A DNA stretch of 53,400 bases from Paenibacillus paridis (GTDB lineage: Bacteria; Bacillota; Bacilli; Paenibacillales; Paenibacillaceae): contig NZ_VCIX01000072.1 of assembly GCF_006345825.1 (NCBI RefSeq), positions 28,349 through 81,748 of the forward strand, written 5' to 3'. Below the pieces are notes generated by a model that was not told the DNA's origin, ran no database searches, and was given only the letters and a program-made list of their open reading frames with translations. How positions within the stretch are numbered: position 1 is the first letter of the stretch; each line of letters opens with the position of its first letter. Positions 42,939 to 52,678 of the stretch are shown piece after piece. The position numbers and the translations under genes are program-made.

Positions 42939-44237
42939 TTAGTTCAATTTGAATAATTTTTTCATTTTTTCGGATAGCAGATGAATATTTTTTTTGAGCG
43001 GCTCTTCTGGATAATACAAGTGATATTCCCCTTGATGGAGGCCTGTAATCGAGCGAACAATGTCGGATTTGGCAGATATTTCGCTTACTTCGTCCTGTCC
43101 GTCTAACAACAAAATCGGCGCTTTTTCTTGCTTTTCTCCCTCTTTCTTGTCGGGGCGGTACACGTCATATGGCAGATCAAACGGGAAATCAATCTCCATA
43201 TGATACTCCGGTTCCATTCCTATAGAAGAAAAGCAATTACTGATCTCATTTAACTGTGCTTCATCAGGATTATCGATCGTTATGTACTTATATAAACGAC
43301 GGTTTAGAAAACGATCGCAAAGATCGCTTAGCAGCGTATCCTTCTCATCTGCCCATTGCATGAAAGCCGTCTGTACCAGCGCTTCGTCCAGCTTCAAATA
43401 ATCCTGCACCGTAATCGTATTATGAAGCAACCCTTTAAAGGGTGCCGGCATCCAGTCAAAAACATAGCCACCCACATAAAGCTCCTGTGCTCTACGAAAT
43501 ATTTGGCGTAAAATGATTTCCGAACTTCTCGTCACCGGATGGAAGTAAATCTGCCAATACATCTGATAACGGGACATCAGATAATGCTCAACGGCGTGCA
43601 TCCCGCTCTCTTTGACTACAATTTGCCCTTTATAAGGACGCAATACACGCAAGATACGTTCTAAATCAAAGGTTCCGTAATTTACGCCCGTAAAATAAGC
43701 ATCTCTAAGCAAATAATCCATGCGGTCAGCATCCATTTGGCTTGAAATAAGGCTTACGACAATCGGTTTCGGGTAATTTTTCTGAATAACCGCAGCTACC
43801 TGTGCAGGGAATTGCTCAGAAACCGCACGCAGGATTTGGTTGATTTCTGTATCCTCTAATATGATTTTACAGGTCCATTCTTCATGGTCCGTGTCGAACA
43901 CTTCTTCTAAGGAATGGGAGAATGGTCCGTGACCGACATCATGCAGGAGCGCTGCGCAAAGCGAAACCAGCCTTTCTTCCGCCGGCCAATCCGGATAGCC
44001 ATTGCGTTCGAACTGGGATATGATCTTACGCGTAATTTCGTACACGCCTAGCGAGTGGGAAAACCGGCTGTGCTCTGCACCGTGGAAGGTCAAGTAGGAG
44101 GTTCCCAATTGACGTATTCTGCGCAAGCGCTGAAACTCTTTCGTATTAATTAAATCCCAAATGGTCTGGTCCTGCACATAAATATAATGGTGGACAGGGT
44201 CCTTAAAAACCTTCTCTTCGGTCAGCTGCTGCTTCAT
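42939..44237 (-). CDS. HD-domain hydrolase (YwfO/SAMHD1-like)
   Basis: 432 residues. The HD signature is intact: SRFSHSLGVYEI (first His), LLHDVGHGPFSHSLEE (HD pair) and DADRMDYLLRD (last Asp). Full-length match to the B. subtilis YwfO type (433 residues), a phosphohydrolase related to the dNTPase SAMHD1; the physiological substrate is not known to me. It lies directly before tatD and divergent from abrB. The shared upstream region is packed with Spo0A-like boxes, which hints at control in the transition phase. Confidence 0.92.
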   Translation of the reverse strand: MKQQLTEEKVFKDPVHHYIYVQDQTIWDLINTKEFQRLRRIRQLGTSYLTFHGAEHSRFSHSLGVYEITRKIISQFERNGYPDWPAEERLVSLCAALLHDVGHGPFSHSLEEVFDTDHEEWTCKIILEDTEINQILRAVSEQFPAQVAAVIQKNYPKPIVVSLISSQMDADRMDYLLRDAYFTGVNYGTFDLERILRVLRPYKGQIVVKESGMHAVEHYLMSRYQMYWQIYFHPVTRSSEIILRQIFRRAQELYVGGYVFDWMPAPFKGLLHNTITVQDYLKLDEALVQTAFMQWADEKDTLLSDLCDRFLNRRLYKYITIDNPDEAQLNEISNCFSSIGMEPEYHMEIDFPFDLPYDVYRPDKKEGEKQEKAPILLLDGQDEVSEISAKSDIVRSITGLHQGEYHLYYPEEPLKKNIHLLSEKMKKLFKLN

Positions 44238-44263
44238 CGTCTCTCATCTCCTTTGTTCATATT

Positions 44264-44325
44264 TTCGACACATTAAGTGAATCTAATGTCGAATAGTGTC
44301 GTAATTTAGTTTCCAAAATGTCGAA
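44264..44325. promoter_or_regulatory. Cluster of four Spo0A-box-like sites
   Basis: TGTCGAA or near matches at 44264-44270 (minus), 44287-44293, 44297-44303 (TGTCGTA) and 44319-44325 (plus). They lie just upstream of the HD gene start and about 100 bp upstream of the abrB promoter. Confidence 0.65.
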
Positions 44326-44410
44326 GCTGTTGTATTCTATTACAGAGTAATATGACCCTTGTAACTAGTCAAATACTTATCCCGACGGCTATTCCGAGCA
44401 ATTTTCTTAG

Positions 44411-44479
44411 TTGACTATTATGGTAATCGTTGGTATTATAGTAATACTAAAAGTAAAAAGTATGTCGAACGATGACGAA
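44411..44479 (+). promoter_or_regulatory. abrB promoter with two downstream Spo0A boxes
   Basis: Plus strand TTGACT (44411-44416), 17 bp, TATTAT (44434-44439); TGTCGAA at 44463-44469 and TGACGAA at 44473-44479, ten bases apart. Spo0A~P represses B. subtilis abrB through tandem boxes just downstream of the start; the layout is the same here. Confidence 0.82.
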
Positions 44480-44508
44480 ACACATTTTGAGAGGGGCAAT
44501 AATAGATT

Positions 44509-44763
44509 ATGATGAAATCTACTGGTATTGTTCGTAAGGTTGATGAGCTGGGACGCGTCGTTATACCAATCGAATTGCGCCGTACACTCGGTATTGGCGA
44601 AAAAGATGCTCTTGAGATCTACGTAGACGGCGAGCGCATTATGCTCAAAAAATACGAACCTGCATGTATCTTCTGCGGCAACGCAGAGAACGTATCTTAC
44701 TTCAAAGGTAAAATTGTTTGCCACATTTGTTTATCAGAAATGCCAACACCTGTGACAAAATAA
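44509..44763 (+). CDS. abrB: Transition-state regulator AbrB with a CxxC...CxxC tail
   Basis: Residues 1-52 are the AbrB DNA-binding hairpin, almost the B. subtilis sequence (MKSTGIVRKVDELGRVVIPI, then EKDALEIYVDGERIMLKKY). The 32-residue C-terminal part differs: CIFCGNAENVSYFKGKIVCH with a second CxxC, a probable zinc-binding knuckle instead of the usual multimerisation domain. Length 84 (B. subtilis 96). Repression of post-exponential genes is inferred from the DNA-binding domain. Only large gene on the plus strand in this stretch; own promoter and terminator. Confidence 0.95.
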   Translation: MMKSTGIVRKVDELGRVVIPIELRRTLGIGEKDALEIYVDGERIMLKKYEPACIFCGNAENVSYFKGKIVCHICLSEMPTPVTK

Positions 44764-44825
44764 AAAAAATCGGTTATACTATATTTATCAACTTGTTAAT
44801 TCTAACCTTTTTTATACTCCTTGAT

Positions 44826-44865
44826 GCCTTCCTGCGCTTGAACCCGGCCAGGAAGGTCTTTTTTT
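44826..44865 (+). terminator. Terminator of abrB
   Basis: CCTTCCTG pairs with CAGGAAGG, followed by TCTTTTTTT. Confidence 0.88.
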
Positions 44866-44894
44866 GTCTATTTATAACGGTTCAAGCGATGAAT

Positions 44895-45776
44895 TTATCT
44901 ATTTACTTCATTATATACATCCCGCTTCGGCAATCCGCGATCTACCGCAACCAATTTGATCGCTTCCTTGCGGTCATATTGCTCTTCGTAATGAGCCACA
45001 TGCGCAGCAAGATCAAGCTCAGACCACCATATCGCTGCAGTTGGCTGCTCGCTTGCCCCGATTCCGTCCGAACCTTCCACAACGATACAAAACTCCCCCT
45101 GCGGCGGATGCTCTTCAAACCATTCCATGCATTCCGACACACGTCCGCGAATTGCTTCTTCATGGCGCTTTGTCAGCTCTCTAACACATGCGATTGAACG
45201 GTCTCCCAGGCACTCCTGCAATGCTTCAAGCGTTTTGGTAATACGATGAGGAGATTCATAAAAGAGAAGTGTCCCTTTTTGCGCTTGCAGGTCCTTTAGC
45301 CACTTCGTTAATGATTTTCGCTCGCGCGGCGGAAAACCTGCAAACAAAAATCTCTCCGTTGGCAAACCTGACATAATGAGGGCGGACAATGCGGCATTCG
45401 CGCCGGGAATCGGAATGACGGGAATATTATGCTCGACGGCATCTCTTACGAGATCAGCACCGGGATCAGATATCGCAGGAAGGCCCGCATCGCTGACAAG
45501 TGCAATCGATTGCCCTTCAAGCAGCAGCCGAATCAGCTCAGGACCGCTGGCGCGTTTGTTATGTTCGTGATAGCTGACAATACGGGTCCCAATTTCAAAA
45601 TGGGTAAGCAGCTTGCGCGTCTGCCTTGTATCCTCAGCCGCGATGAGCTGTACTTCCTTTAGCGTTCGTATCGCACGAAAGGTCATATCCTCCAAATTTC
45701 CTATAGGCGTGGCAACTAAATATAGGCTGCCAGAGTTTTCTTTGGCAGCTTCGGAAAAGCTTTTTTGTATATTCAA
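44895..45776 (-). CDS. rsmI: 16S rRNA 2'-O-ribose C1402 methyltransferase RsmI
   Basis: Tetrapyrrole-methylase-fold rRNA methyltransferase, 293 residues: VATPIGNLEDMTFRAIRTLK, AEDTRQTRKLL and VSDAGLPAISDPG are diagnostic. The start is TTG, overlapping the TGA of the upstream methyltransferase by four bases (TTGA). yazA, which lies between the two in B. subtilis, is absent. Confidence 0.96.
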   Translation of the reverse strand: MNIQKSFSEAAKENSGSLYLVATPIGNLEDMTFRAIRTLKEVQLIAAEDTRQTRKLLTHFEIGTRIVSYHEHNKRASGPELIRLLLEGQSIALVSDAGLPAISDPGADLVRDAVEHNIPVIPIPGANAALSALIMSGLPTERFLFAGFPPRERKSLTKWLKDLQAQKGTLLFYESPHRITKTLEALQECLGDRSIACVRELTKRHEEAIRGRVSECMEWFEEHPPQGEFCIVVEGSDGIGASEQPTAAIWWSELDLAAHVAHYEEQYDRKEAIKLVAVDRGLPKRDVYNEVNR

Positions 45777-46489
45777 ACGATTTGCACCCCATTCTCATAC
45801 ACCATAATAGGCGGAAGAAGCTTAATATCAGGTTTTCCATCCCGCATGGCTTCTATTAATACCATATTTGCTTCTGCGTTCGCATGAGGATGAACAAATT
45901 GAATTCGCTTAGGCTCAAGCCTCCATTTGCGCATCGTTTCCACAATATCAAGCAAGCGTGACGGCCGATGAACCATGGATACCTTGCCGCCTGGCCGGAC
46001 AAGCCGTGAGCAAGCCTCTGCTACGTCCTCCAGCGTGCAATGAATTTCATGTCTAGCTATCGCATAATGCTCATTTTCATTCTGCTCTCCTGCCGTGACC
46101 GGCATATAAGGCGGGTTAACCGTTATTGCATCATAAACGCCATTGCCCGCTTGCTTCGGATACAATTTTAAATCCTGCTCTATAATCGTTATCTGATCCT
46201 CAAGCCGATTAAGCGCCACGCTTCTTCTAGCCATATCTGCCAAGCGCGGCTGGATTTCAACGGCATCGATCTTTGCGTTTGATCTCGTCGTAAGCAGCAT
46301 TGGAATGACCCCGTTACCTGTGCATAAATCTGCAATCCGCCCGTGCTTGGGCACACTGGCAAACCTCGAGAGCAGAACCGCATCCAGCGAGAAGCTGAAT
46401 ACCTCCCGGCTTTGTATAATTTTCAAGCCTGATTCCGTCATTAAATCATCAAGCCGTTCATTGTCTGCTAAAATCGTTTGTTCCGACAC
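45773..46489 (-). CDS. yabB: tRNA(Val) m6A37-type N6-adenine methyltransferase (YabB-like)
   Basis: 238 residues, class I SAM methyltransferase: ADLCTGNGVIPMLL (SAM loop), VEIQPRLADMA, and the catalytic NPPY motif (VNPPYMPV, about 124-131) for adenine N6 methylation. TrmN6/YfiC relatives modify A37 of tRNA1Val; the tRNA target is inferred. GTG start; AGGAG lies about 11 nt upstream. Coupled to rsmI. Confidence 0.92.
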   Translation of the reverse strand: MSEQTILADNERLDDLMTESGLKIIQSREVFSFSLDAVLLSRFASVPKHGRIADLCTGNGVIPMLLTTRSNAKIDAVEIQPRLADMARRSVALNRLEDQITIIEQDLKLYPKQAGNGVYDAITVNPPYMPVTAGEQNENEHYAIARHEIHCTLEDVAEACSRLVRPGGKVSMVHRPSRLLDIVETMRKWRLEPKRIQFVHPHANAEANMVLIEAMRDGKPDIKLLPPIMVYENGVQIV

Positions 46490-46650
46490 GTGTTAAGCCG
46501 CTCCTTTGTTTTTGTTCAGTATTATTGCTTCTTTAAGCTATAAGAATTTATAGGTCCTACGCGATAAAGCAGTTATCTATTTCACTTAGGAAAAGTGCTG
46601 TTGCCCTAAAAGGACGTTAGCAGCCGTTTACGCTTGTATGCCGGGCTAAT

Positions 46651-46682
46651 AAAAATACCGCCCTTTGCGGCAAGGACGGCAT
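46651..46682 (-). terminator. Terminator of yabA
   Basis: Minus strand ATGCCGTCC pairs (with wobbles) with GGGCGGTAT and is followed by TTTTTATT. Confidence 0.75.
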
Positions 46683-46698
46683 GTCGATACGGATTCCA

Positions 46699-47103
46699 CT
46701 ATTTATTTAGAAAGGATAGACAGAATAAACAGTCGCCCTCCGTCCGCAAATGCCCGTAATATACGTTGCATATGTGGAATCCTTCATGGTACAGCCGGGT
46801 CAGATTATCATGGCCTTCCCCGATAGCAACGCCCGAATCTACAAATGCGTTGTCCGTAAGAACTGGAACCGCCTCTTGACTGGCTCCCGACTTCTTGCTC
46901 TTGGCTGGCGTTTTAACTGCTGCACGCTCCAGCTCGGCTTCTCTCTTAAATAACTGACGCAGCTGGTTGTTCTCTTCACTTAGTCGCTTATTATCCTCAA
47001 GCAGCTCTTTTACCTTCTGCTTCAAGTCCGTAAGCTCTTTATGAAAGACACCTACTTGATTGTCCAGCTCGTCCATCTTAGCGAAAATATTGTTCTTCTC
47101 CAA
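46699..47103 (-). CDS. yabA: DNA replication initiation control protein YabA
   Basis: Binds DnaA and the DnaN clamp and limits re-initiation. 134 residues: an N-terminal leucine-zipper coiled coil (about 10-60), a variable linker, and a C-terminal zinc module ([10 protein letters not shown] with [10 protein letters not shown]). The start is a TTG after GGGGTGG, matching the family N-terminus ([18 protein letters not shown]); the open frame continues 18 codons upstream without support. Order ricT-yabA as in B. subtilis. Confidence 0.94.
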   Translation of the reverse strand: MEKNNIFAKMDELDNQVGVFHKELTDLKQKVKELLEDNKRLSEENNQLRQLFKREAELERAAVKTPAKSKKSGASQEAVPVLTDNAFVDSGVAIGEGHDNLTRLYHEGFHICNVYYGHLRTEGDCLFCLSFLNK

Positions 47104-47165
47104 GTTCCCACCCCAGAGCTTCAAGCGTGAGTGTAACCTCACCCGTGAGAATCGCACTCTGCCGC

Positions 47166-47969
47166 TTATTTGATGACGACATCATCCATCGACAGTTCTT
47201 TCGGTTTACCTGGTGTATCAAATAATTGCACATACACACTCTTAGTGGATGTGTTAATACCCGTTACTTTACCTTCTCCGTAAGAGGTGACAACGAATTT
47301 GCCGATTGCCGGCAATTCTTCACGAATGCTTTCGTAGTTGTCATGCTCGTACTTCAGGCAGCACATGAGACGGCCGCATAATCCGGATATCTTCGTCGGA
47401 TTAAGCGACAGGTTCTGATCCTTGGCCATCTTAATTGATACGGGCTCAAAGTCACCCAGCCAAGAGGAACAGCACAACACTCTTCCGCAAGGGCCAATGC
47501 CGCCCAGCATTTTCGCTTCGTCTCGAACGCCAATTTGTCTTAGCTCGATTCTAGTGCGAAACACGCTAGCGAGATCCTTAACAAGCTCCCGGAAATCGAC
47601 ACGTCCTTCTGCGGTAAAGTAAAAAATAATTTTATTGCGGTCAAACGTAAATTCAACGTCAACCAGCTTCATGCGGAGCTGATGACCCTTAATTTTTTCA
47701 AGACAAGTGGAAAACGCATTTTTGGCTGCTGCACGATTCTCATCAACGACCTTCGCGTCAACATCGCTAGCAATACGAATCACTTTCTTAAGAGGAAGAA
47801 CGACATCCGATTCACCGACTTGCTTCTGTCCCACCACCACTTTACCGTATTCGATCCCACGGGCGGTTTCAACAATAACATGTTGCTCCTTATCCACGGG
47901 GTGCTCGACCGGATCAAAGTAATAGATCTTGCCCGCTTTCTTGAAGCGGACACCGATGACATTATACAA
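47166..47969 (-). CDS. ricT: RicT (YaaT), PSP1-domain regulator of RNase Y
   Basis: 267 residues with the PSP1 domain; conserved cysteines in [16 protein letters not shown] and [13 protein letters not shown] bind Fe-S clusters in the Ric (Y-) complex with RicA and RicF, which directs RNase Y processing and stimulates Spo0A phosphorylation. TTG start 8 nt after GGAGG; the SD overlaps the holB stop region, so the two are coupled. Confidence 0.96.
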   Translation of the reverse strand: MYNVIGVRFKKAGKIYYFDPVEHPVDKEQHVIVETARGIEYGKVVVGQKQVGESDVVLPLKKVIRIASDVDAKVVDENRAAAKNAFSTCLEKIKGHQLRMKLVDVEFTFDRNKIIFYFTAEGRVDFRELVKDLASVFRTRIELRQIGVRDEAKMLGGIGPCGRVLCCSSWLGDFEPVSIKMAKDQNLSLNPTKISGLCGRLMCCLKYEHDNYESIREELPAIGKFVVTSYGEGKVTGINTSTKSVYVQLFDTPGKPKELSMDDVVIK

Positions 47970-47972
47970 GAA

Positions 47973-48950
47973 TTAGCCCTCCTGTAAGTTTACCAATAGT
48001 TGCTCAAATGCGAGCTGAGGCGTTACGTTTGCGCGCATACGTTTACTTGCTTCTAGCGTATGCTCTATGCAGGACACCCAGCCTGCGATCGATCGATTAA
48101 ACGCATGCTTGCTTATCCATTCCAACTGATCTATAAAAACGATGTTGTCCTGCCTTCCGGCCTGGAACTGTATCAAATCTTTAAACCATATAACTAACAA
48201 CGACAACAGCAATTGAATGTGCTCCACTAAATCTGTTTTAAAAAGCTGTTGTCCAGCAGTGATCATCGCCGCGGTGAATCGGGTCAAACTCTCCTTGCCT
48301 AATTGTATCACTAGGGTTCTGATTTCTGCAAACTGATTCTGCTGGAGAAATTGTCTTGCACCGTCCAATCCGGATGTTAATTGCACAACCGTCCTTGCCA
48401 ATGTAGACGGTGCTCCCTCATCGATCAAGACCTGCAGCATACTTTCTGGTGACATTGGCAAGAAAGGAACCCATTGCGTTCGAGAGCGAATAGTAGGCAG
48501 CACGGCTTGTCCATTATCCGTAATCAATATGGCCACCACTGGCGATAACGGCTCTTCCAAAAATTTTAGCAGACTGTTTGCCGCCTGCAGCGTCATTTTG
48601 TCCGCTTTTTCAATCATATACACCTTGCGCTTGGTCCCGCTGTTCCGATATGAAAAATCCTTTTGGAGTTCGCGGATTTGGTCGATTTTGATCGATTGGC
48701 CATCCGGAACAATCACGGTTAAATCCGTTTGATTGCCATGCTCAAACTTTCTGCATTCCAGACACTCGCCACAAGCATCGGATCCTTCTGCCGTACAGAA
48801 CAAAGCCTTCGCAAATTCACGTGCCATCGCCATGCGTCCTGTTCCTGATGGGCCGTTAAACAAATACGCGTGAGATACTTTGCCGCTCTCGAGCGCATGC
48901 CTCAATATCCGCTGTGCTTTCCATTGCCCTGTAATCTGTTCAAGGCTCAT
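47973..48950 (-). CDS. holB: DNA polymerase III subunit delta prime
   Basis: Clamp-loader subunit, 325 residues: AAA+ core with a modified P-loop (NGPSGTGRMAMARE), a zinc module (CGECLECRKFEHGNQTD) and sensor region (IRSRTQWVPF). ATG start 6 nt after AGGA; a TTG two codons upstream was discarded. Between yaaR and ricT as in B. subtilis. Confidence 0.95.
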   Translation of the reverse strand: MSLEQITGQWKAQRILRHALESGKVSHAYLFNGPSGTGRMAMAREFAKALFCTAEGSDACGECLECRKFEHGNQTDLTVIVPDGQSIKIDQIRELQKDFSYRNSGTKRKVYMIEKADKMTLQAANSLLKFLEEPLSPVVAILITDNGQAVLPTIRSRTQWVPFLPMSPESMLQVLIDEGAPSTLARTVVQLTSGLDGARQFLQQNQFAEIRTLVIQLGKESLTRFTAAMITAGQQLFKTDLVEHIQLLLSLLVIWFKDLIQFQAGRQDNIVFIDQLEWISKHAFNRSIAGWVSCIEHTLEASKRMRANVTPQLAFEQLLVNLQEG

Positions 48951-48983
48951 AGCCAATCCTAACCTTTCCCTGCCTGCTTCCTA

Positions 48984-49427
48984 TTAAAATAACAAATTAA
49001 TAAGAAGTCCCCGTATCTCGCCGATTTTGTTAAGCAAGTCGATTCTGCCCTGCTCACTGTCGAGCAAATCCTCGGCCATCGAGACGAGAGTTGCATCAAT
49101 CTCATCTAGCAGTTTATATCTTTTAATACGTCCTCTGCGATCAAAACCTTTGACTTCCTTAAGCACAACACCGCGTCTGATCGTATCCTCTAGAAATTTC
49201 TTAATCATCTGTCGATAAATCTTCAGCTCGCGCACCGTCATCACTTTGGCTAAACGGTCACCTTGTCTATGAATATCCTGTAGCTTCTGCTGCAGTTGCT
49301 CCTGCGTTCGGTCAGCATCCTGCTGTACCATCACATCTGCGAAGCTCCTCTGCTGAATCTGCTTGGCTTGGGTGTCATTGTTAGCTCGATTTTGTCCGAG
49401 TGGACGAAAGTTTTGGTCAATCTTCAT
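48984..49427 (-). CDS. yaaR: YaaR family protein (DUF327)
   Basis: 147 residues, mostly helical and charged, no membrane segment or signal. The conserved part FLEDTIRRGVVLKEVKGFDR, then RIKRYKLLDEIDATLVSMAE, marks DUF327. Function unknown. Order darA-yaaR-holB conserved. Confidence 0.92.
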   Translation of the reverse strand: MKIDQNFRPLGQNRANNDTQAKQIQQRSFADVMVQQDADRTQEQLQQKLQDIHRQGDRLAKVMTVRELKIYRQMIKKFLEDTIRRGVVLKEVKGFDRRGRIKRYKLLDEIDATLVSMAEDLLDSEQGRIDLLNKIGEIRGLLINLLF

Positions 49428-49443
49428 CTTATGTCACGCCCAT

Positions 49444-49812
<369 letters not shown>

Positions 49813-49889
49813 CTAATTGCTCCTTGCATCATAGCTTTGAATGCTGTCTCGAGAGGTTCATCTTGGACAGCTATGCAATCGTGTATATC

Positions 49890-50546
49890 TTAAAGTTTGA
49901 CATCGGTTGCAAAAAATCCTGCAAAACGCTCTTCAATCGCCGCTAAAACGTCATTGAACACCAAATCTGCGCTTTTTTCCGCATTAACTAACACGATTCG
50001 ATCCGGATATTGCTTAAGCAGCAGTTGATAGCCTTCTCTTACTTTTTCATGAAAAGAATGCTTCTCAAGATCCAATCGGTTAATTTCCCTCTCCGATGCC
50101 TGTGCGATCCTGGTTAAGCCAACCTCAGGCGAAACATCCATATAAATCGTTAAATCAGGCATTAGCTCCTGAATGGCAAATTGGTTAATGGCCCATACTT
50201 CCTCCATGCCAAGCCCTCGTGCATGCCCCTGATAAGCCAGGCTGCTATCGACAAACCGATCACATATAACAATTTGCCCTTGCTCTAATGCCGGTAAAAC
50301 CTTCTCCACTAAATGCTGTCTTCTGGCCGCTGCATATAGCAGTGCTTCAGTTCTAGCGTCCATGGCAATATGTTGACGATCTAATATGACGGAACGGATT
50401 TGTTCTGCAATCAGGATGCCTCCAGGCTCCCTGGTCGTCATGACCGATTTGCCCCTTTGATGCATCTTATTCGAAAGCAGCTCAATCAGTGTCGATTTGC
50501 CGGCTCCTTCGCCGCCTTCTATCGTAATGAAAATGCCTTTATTCAA
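49890..50546 (-). CDS. tmk: Thymidylate kinase
   Basis: 218 residues: P-loop [28 protein letters not shown] and a LID-like Arg segment. Phosphorylates dTMP to dTDP. The start is TTG after AGGGG. Order yaaO-tmk-darA conserved. Confidence 0.97.
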   Translation of the reverse strand: MNKGIFITIEGGEGAGKSTLIELLSNKMHQRGKSVMTTREPGGILIAEQIRSVILDRQHIAMDARTEALLYAAARRQHLVEKVLPALEQGQIVICDRFVDSSLAYQGHARGLGMEEVWAINQFAIQELMPDLTIYMDVSPEVGLTRIAQASEREINRLDLEKHSFHEKVREGYQLLLKQYPDRIVLVNAEKSADLVFNDVLAAIEERFAGFFATDVKL

Positions 50547-50642
50547 GCTAAAACTGCCCCTAACGTTTATGTTAACTATACTTTCTTCTATATTAACAAA
50601 GCGCTACCCCATGTACAATGAAGATTTGCTGTAATAACTAAA

Positions 50643-52160
50643 TCATGTCGGAAGATCCGCCTTTTCAGCAAATATAGATATCGTGGCTAACGAAGGATCG
50701 CCTGCACCTTGAAATTTAGCGCCTGCTTCAGATAGATATTGAATATAGTCAATCATGGCAGCCGTAATTTTCTCTCCTGGGTATAGGATGGCGATTCCCG
50801 GCGGGTATGGGGTTACCATTTCTGCCGATAGCTGGCCTTCGGTTAACTGTAAAGGTATGCGCTGAATTGCTTTATTCTTAAACGCTGTCTTCTTAAATGA
50901 AACAGGCTGGATACTCGTCCATTCGAAGCCATTCGTCATGCTGAGTGGTTGAAAATCTTTTGGCTTTTTCTCCGTCTTATGGCTGCTGTCACTAATCGTT
51001 TTAATGGCATACTGGAGCTTTTTGACATCCTGTGTAGACGTTTGAACGCCGAACACAAGAACGACATATCGCGAATCAGCCATCTCGGCAAAGCATCCAT
51101 ACTGCTCCAGCAGCTTCTGGAGCTCGAACCCCGATCGCTGACCGCTCACGTCGTATAAGACAACACGCAAAGGATCCACCTGCAGCATGGACGCTGTGTC
51201 GGCATCGTAATAAACCTCGCATAAGGTTGTCTCCTGGTTACGCAACCAGTTGCGGAAGGAACTAACTGATCGCAAACTCTGATCGAACAGCATTGGTCCT
51301 AGCGTGTCCATCATTGCTCGGGAAATATCAATAGAGGCAAGAATCGGAAATGATGGGCTTGAGCTTTGAACCATCGCTAACGTTTCCCGCAAGCTATCGA
51401 GCGGAATTCGGTTTCCTTGTACGTGAAGAAGTGCTCCCATCGTCAAGGTGGGCAGTGTTTTATGTGCAGATTGCACAACAGCGTCTACGCCTTCAGACAA
51501 TGAAGAATTCGGAAACGCTTCATGAAACCCATAATGGGCCCCATGAGCTTCATCAACTAATATAGGCACGTTATAACGGTGCGCAGCTTCAACATAGCGG
51601 CTCAAACTTATGCCCATACCGTAATAATTAGGATTGCTTAAAAAAACTGCCTTCGCCTCCGGATACAAAGCGAGAGCGGCTTCCACCTGCTCTAAGGCAG
51701 GAACGGTCGCCAAACCTGAATTTTTATCTATACGAGGAGACAAGAACACTGCTTTCGCTCCAGAAAGCCTTAACCCATTCAAAACTGACTTATGTACATT
51801 TCGCTGCACGATTACGATATCGTCGGGCTCGCAAAGCGTTAGCAGCAAAGCAAGGTTGCCTGAGGTACTACCACCTACCAAAAAAAAAGTCTCGTCTGTA
51901 CCAAACGTTTTCGCAGCCAGCTGCTGCGCCTCCTGTATAGACGCTTCCGGATGATGCAAATCATCTGTAGTGGAAAGCTCGGTAACATCAAGCTGCATAA
52001 TTTTATAAAAATATTCAGAAGGATGCTCAGATTGCTCATTTATAGGCAGAACCAACTTCATAGCTTGTCCGTTATGGTGGCCAGGAACATGGAATCCTGC
52101 AGGCGCTTTAGCCGCATGTTTCAACAGAGCATCAAATAGCGGCGCATAAAATGGCTTCAT
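50643..52160 (-). CDS. yaaO: Orn/Lys/Arg decarboxylase family protein (YaaO)
   Basis: PLP enzyme of fold type I, 505 residues. Pyridoxal lysine in SAHKTLPTLTMG (about residue 230), Asp in VDEAHGAHYGFH, N-terminal FHVPGHHNGQAM and a C-terminal domain with TPYPPGIAILYPGE. It probably decarboxylates arginine, lysine or ornithine; the substrate cannot be told from the sequence. The B. subtilis protein has 480 residues. No partner polyamine genes next to it. Confidence 0.92.
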   Translation of the reverse strand: MKPFYAPLFDALLKHAAKAPAGFHVPGHHNGQAMKLVLPINEQSEHPSEYFYKIMQLDVTELSTTDDLHHPEASIQEAQQLAAKTFGTDETFFLVGGSTSGNLALLLTLCEPDDIVIVQRNVHKSVLNGLRLSGAKAVFLSPRIDKNSGLATVPALEQVEAALALYPEAKAVFLSNPNYYGMGISLSRYVEAAHRYNVPILVDEAHGAHYGFHEAFPNSSLSEGVDAVVQSAHKTLPTLTMGALLHVQGNRIPLDSLRETLAMVQSSSPSFPILASIDISRAMMDTLGPMLFDQSLRSVSSFRNWLRNQETTLCEVYYDADTASMLQVDPLRVVLYDVSGQRSGFELQKLLEQYGCFAEMADSRYVVLVFGVQTSTQDVKKLQYAIKTISDSSHKTEKKPKDFQPLSMTNGFEWTSIQPVSFKKTAFKNKAIQRIPLQLTEGQLSAEMVTPYPPGIAILYPGEKITAAMIDYIQYLSEAGAKFQGAGDPSLATISIFAEKADLPT

Positions 52161-52222
52161 TAAAATAGGTCATTCCTTTCAAATCAACATCAGGTCACTA
52201 TTCCTATTGTAACCGAACCAAC

Positions 52223-52259
52223 AAAAAAAAGAGCAACCTCTAAAATCAGAAGCTGCTCA
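52223..52259 (-). terminator. Terminator of gin, starting at its stop codon
   Basis: Minus strand GAGCAGCTTCTG pairs with AGAGGTTGCTC (imperfect), followed by eight T. The gin TGA lies at the base of the stem. Confidence 0.88.
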
Positions 52260-52448
52260 TGCATTTTCTCCTAAAAAAATTTGCTTCATTTGATGAATGA
52301 AAAAAGGATATTTGGCATCTTTTACGTCGGTTCTTACCATTTCCTCTTCACAGGTCTCACAAATAAAGCCGGATACGACACGAATACCTTGCCCCTCAGC
52401 TTTTGGCTCGTTGCAAATATTGCATTTATGCTCGTGATTATCGTTCAT
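52257..52448 (-). CDS. gin: Anti-sigma factor Gin (CsfB)
   Basis: Zinc protein that holds sigma-G (and sigma-E) inactive until engulfment. 63 residues with CNICNEP and CETCEEE pairs. The ATG of MNDNHEHKCNICN follows GGGG at 8 nt; the frame is open 17 codons further. A sigma-G/F-type promoter lies upstream. Next to the rrn 5S gene as in B. subtilis, though xpaC and yaaN are missing. Confidence 0.95.
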   Translation of the reverse strand: MNDNHEHKCNICNEPKAEGQGIRVVSGFICETCEEEMVRTDVKDAKYPFFIHQMKQIFLGENA

Positions 52449-52486
52449 GACAATCCCCGCTTTCTGCTTTGATCCTATATAGCTAT

Positions 52487-52516
52487 TATTATGGCACATA
52501 GTCTATCTATTTATAC
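52487..52516 (-). promoter_or_regulatory. Forespore (sigma-G/F-type) promoter of gin
   Basis: Minus strand GTATA (52512-52516), 18 bp, CATAATA (52487-52493). Matches GHATR-N18-CATNNTA fully. Confidence 0.82.
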
Positions 52517-52678
52517 TTGTTTCATAGCACATTTCAAATATTTATATATCCTATGCGTCATCTGGGCTTATGGTTACAACAGATACAAAATGTTTCACTG
52601 AAACTATGGACAGATCGCTTCCAAAAACCGATATAGTTAGGAAGAGTACCTGTATTCAATACGGAAGGACGTTCCACT

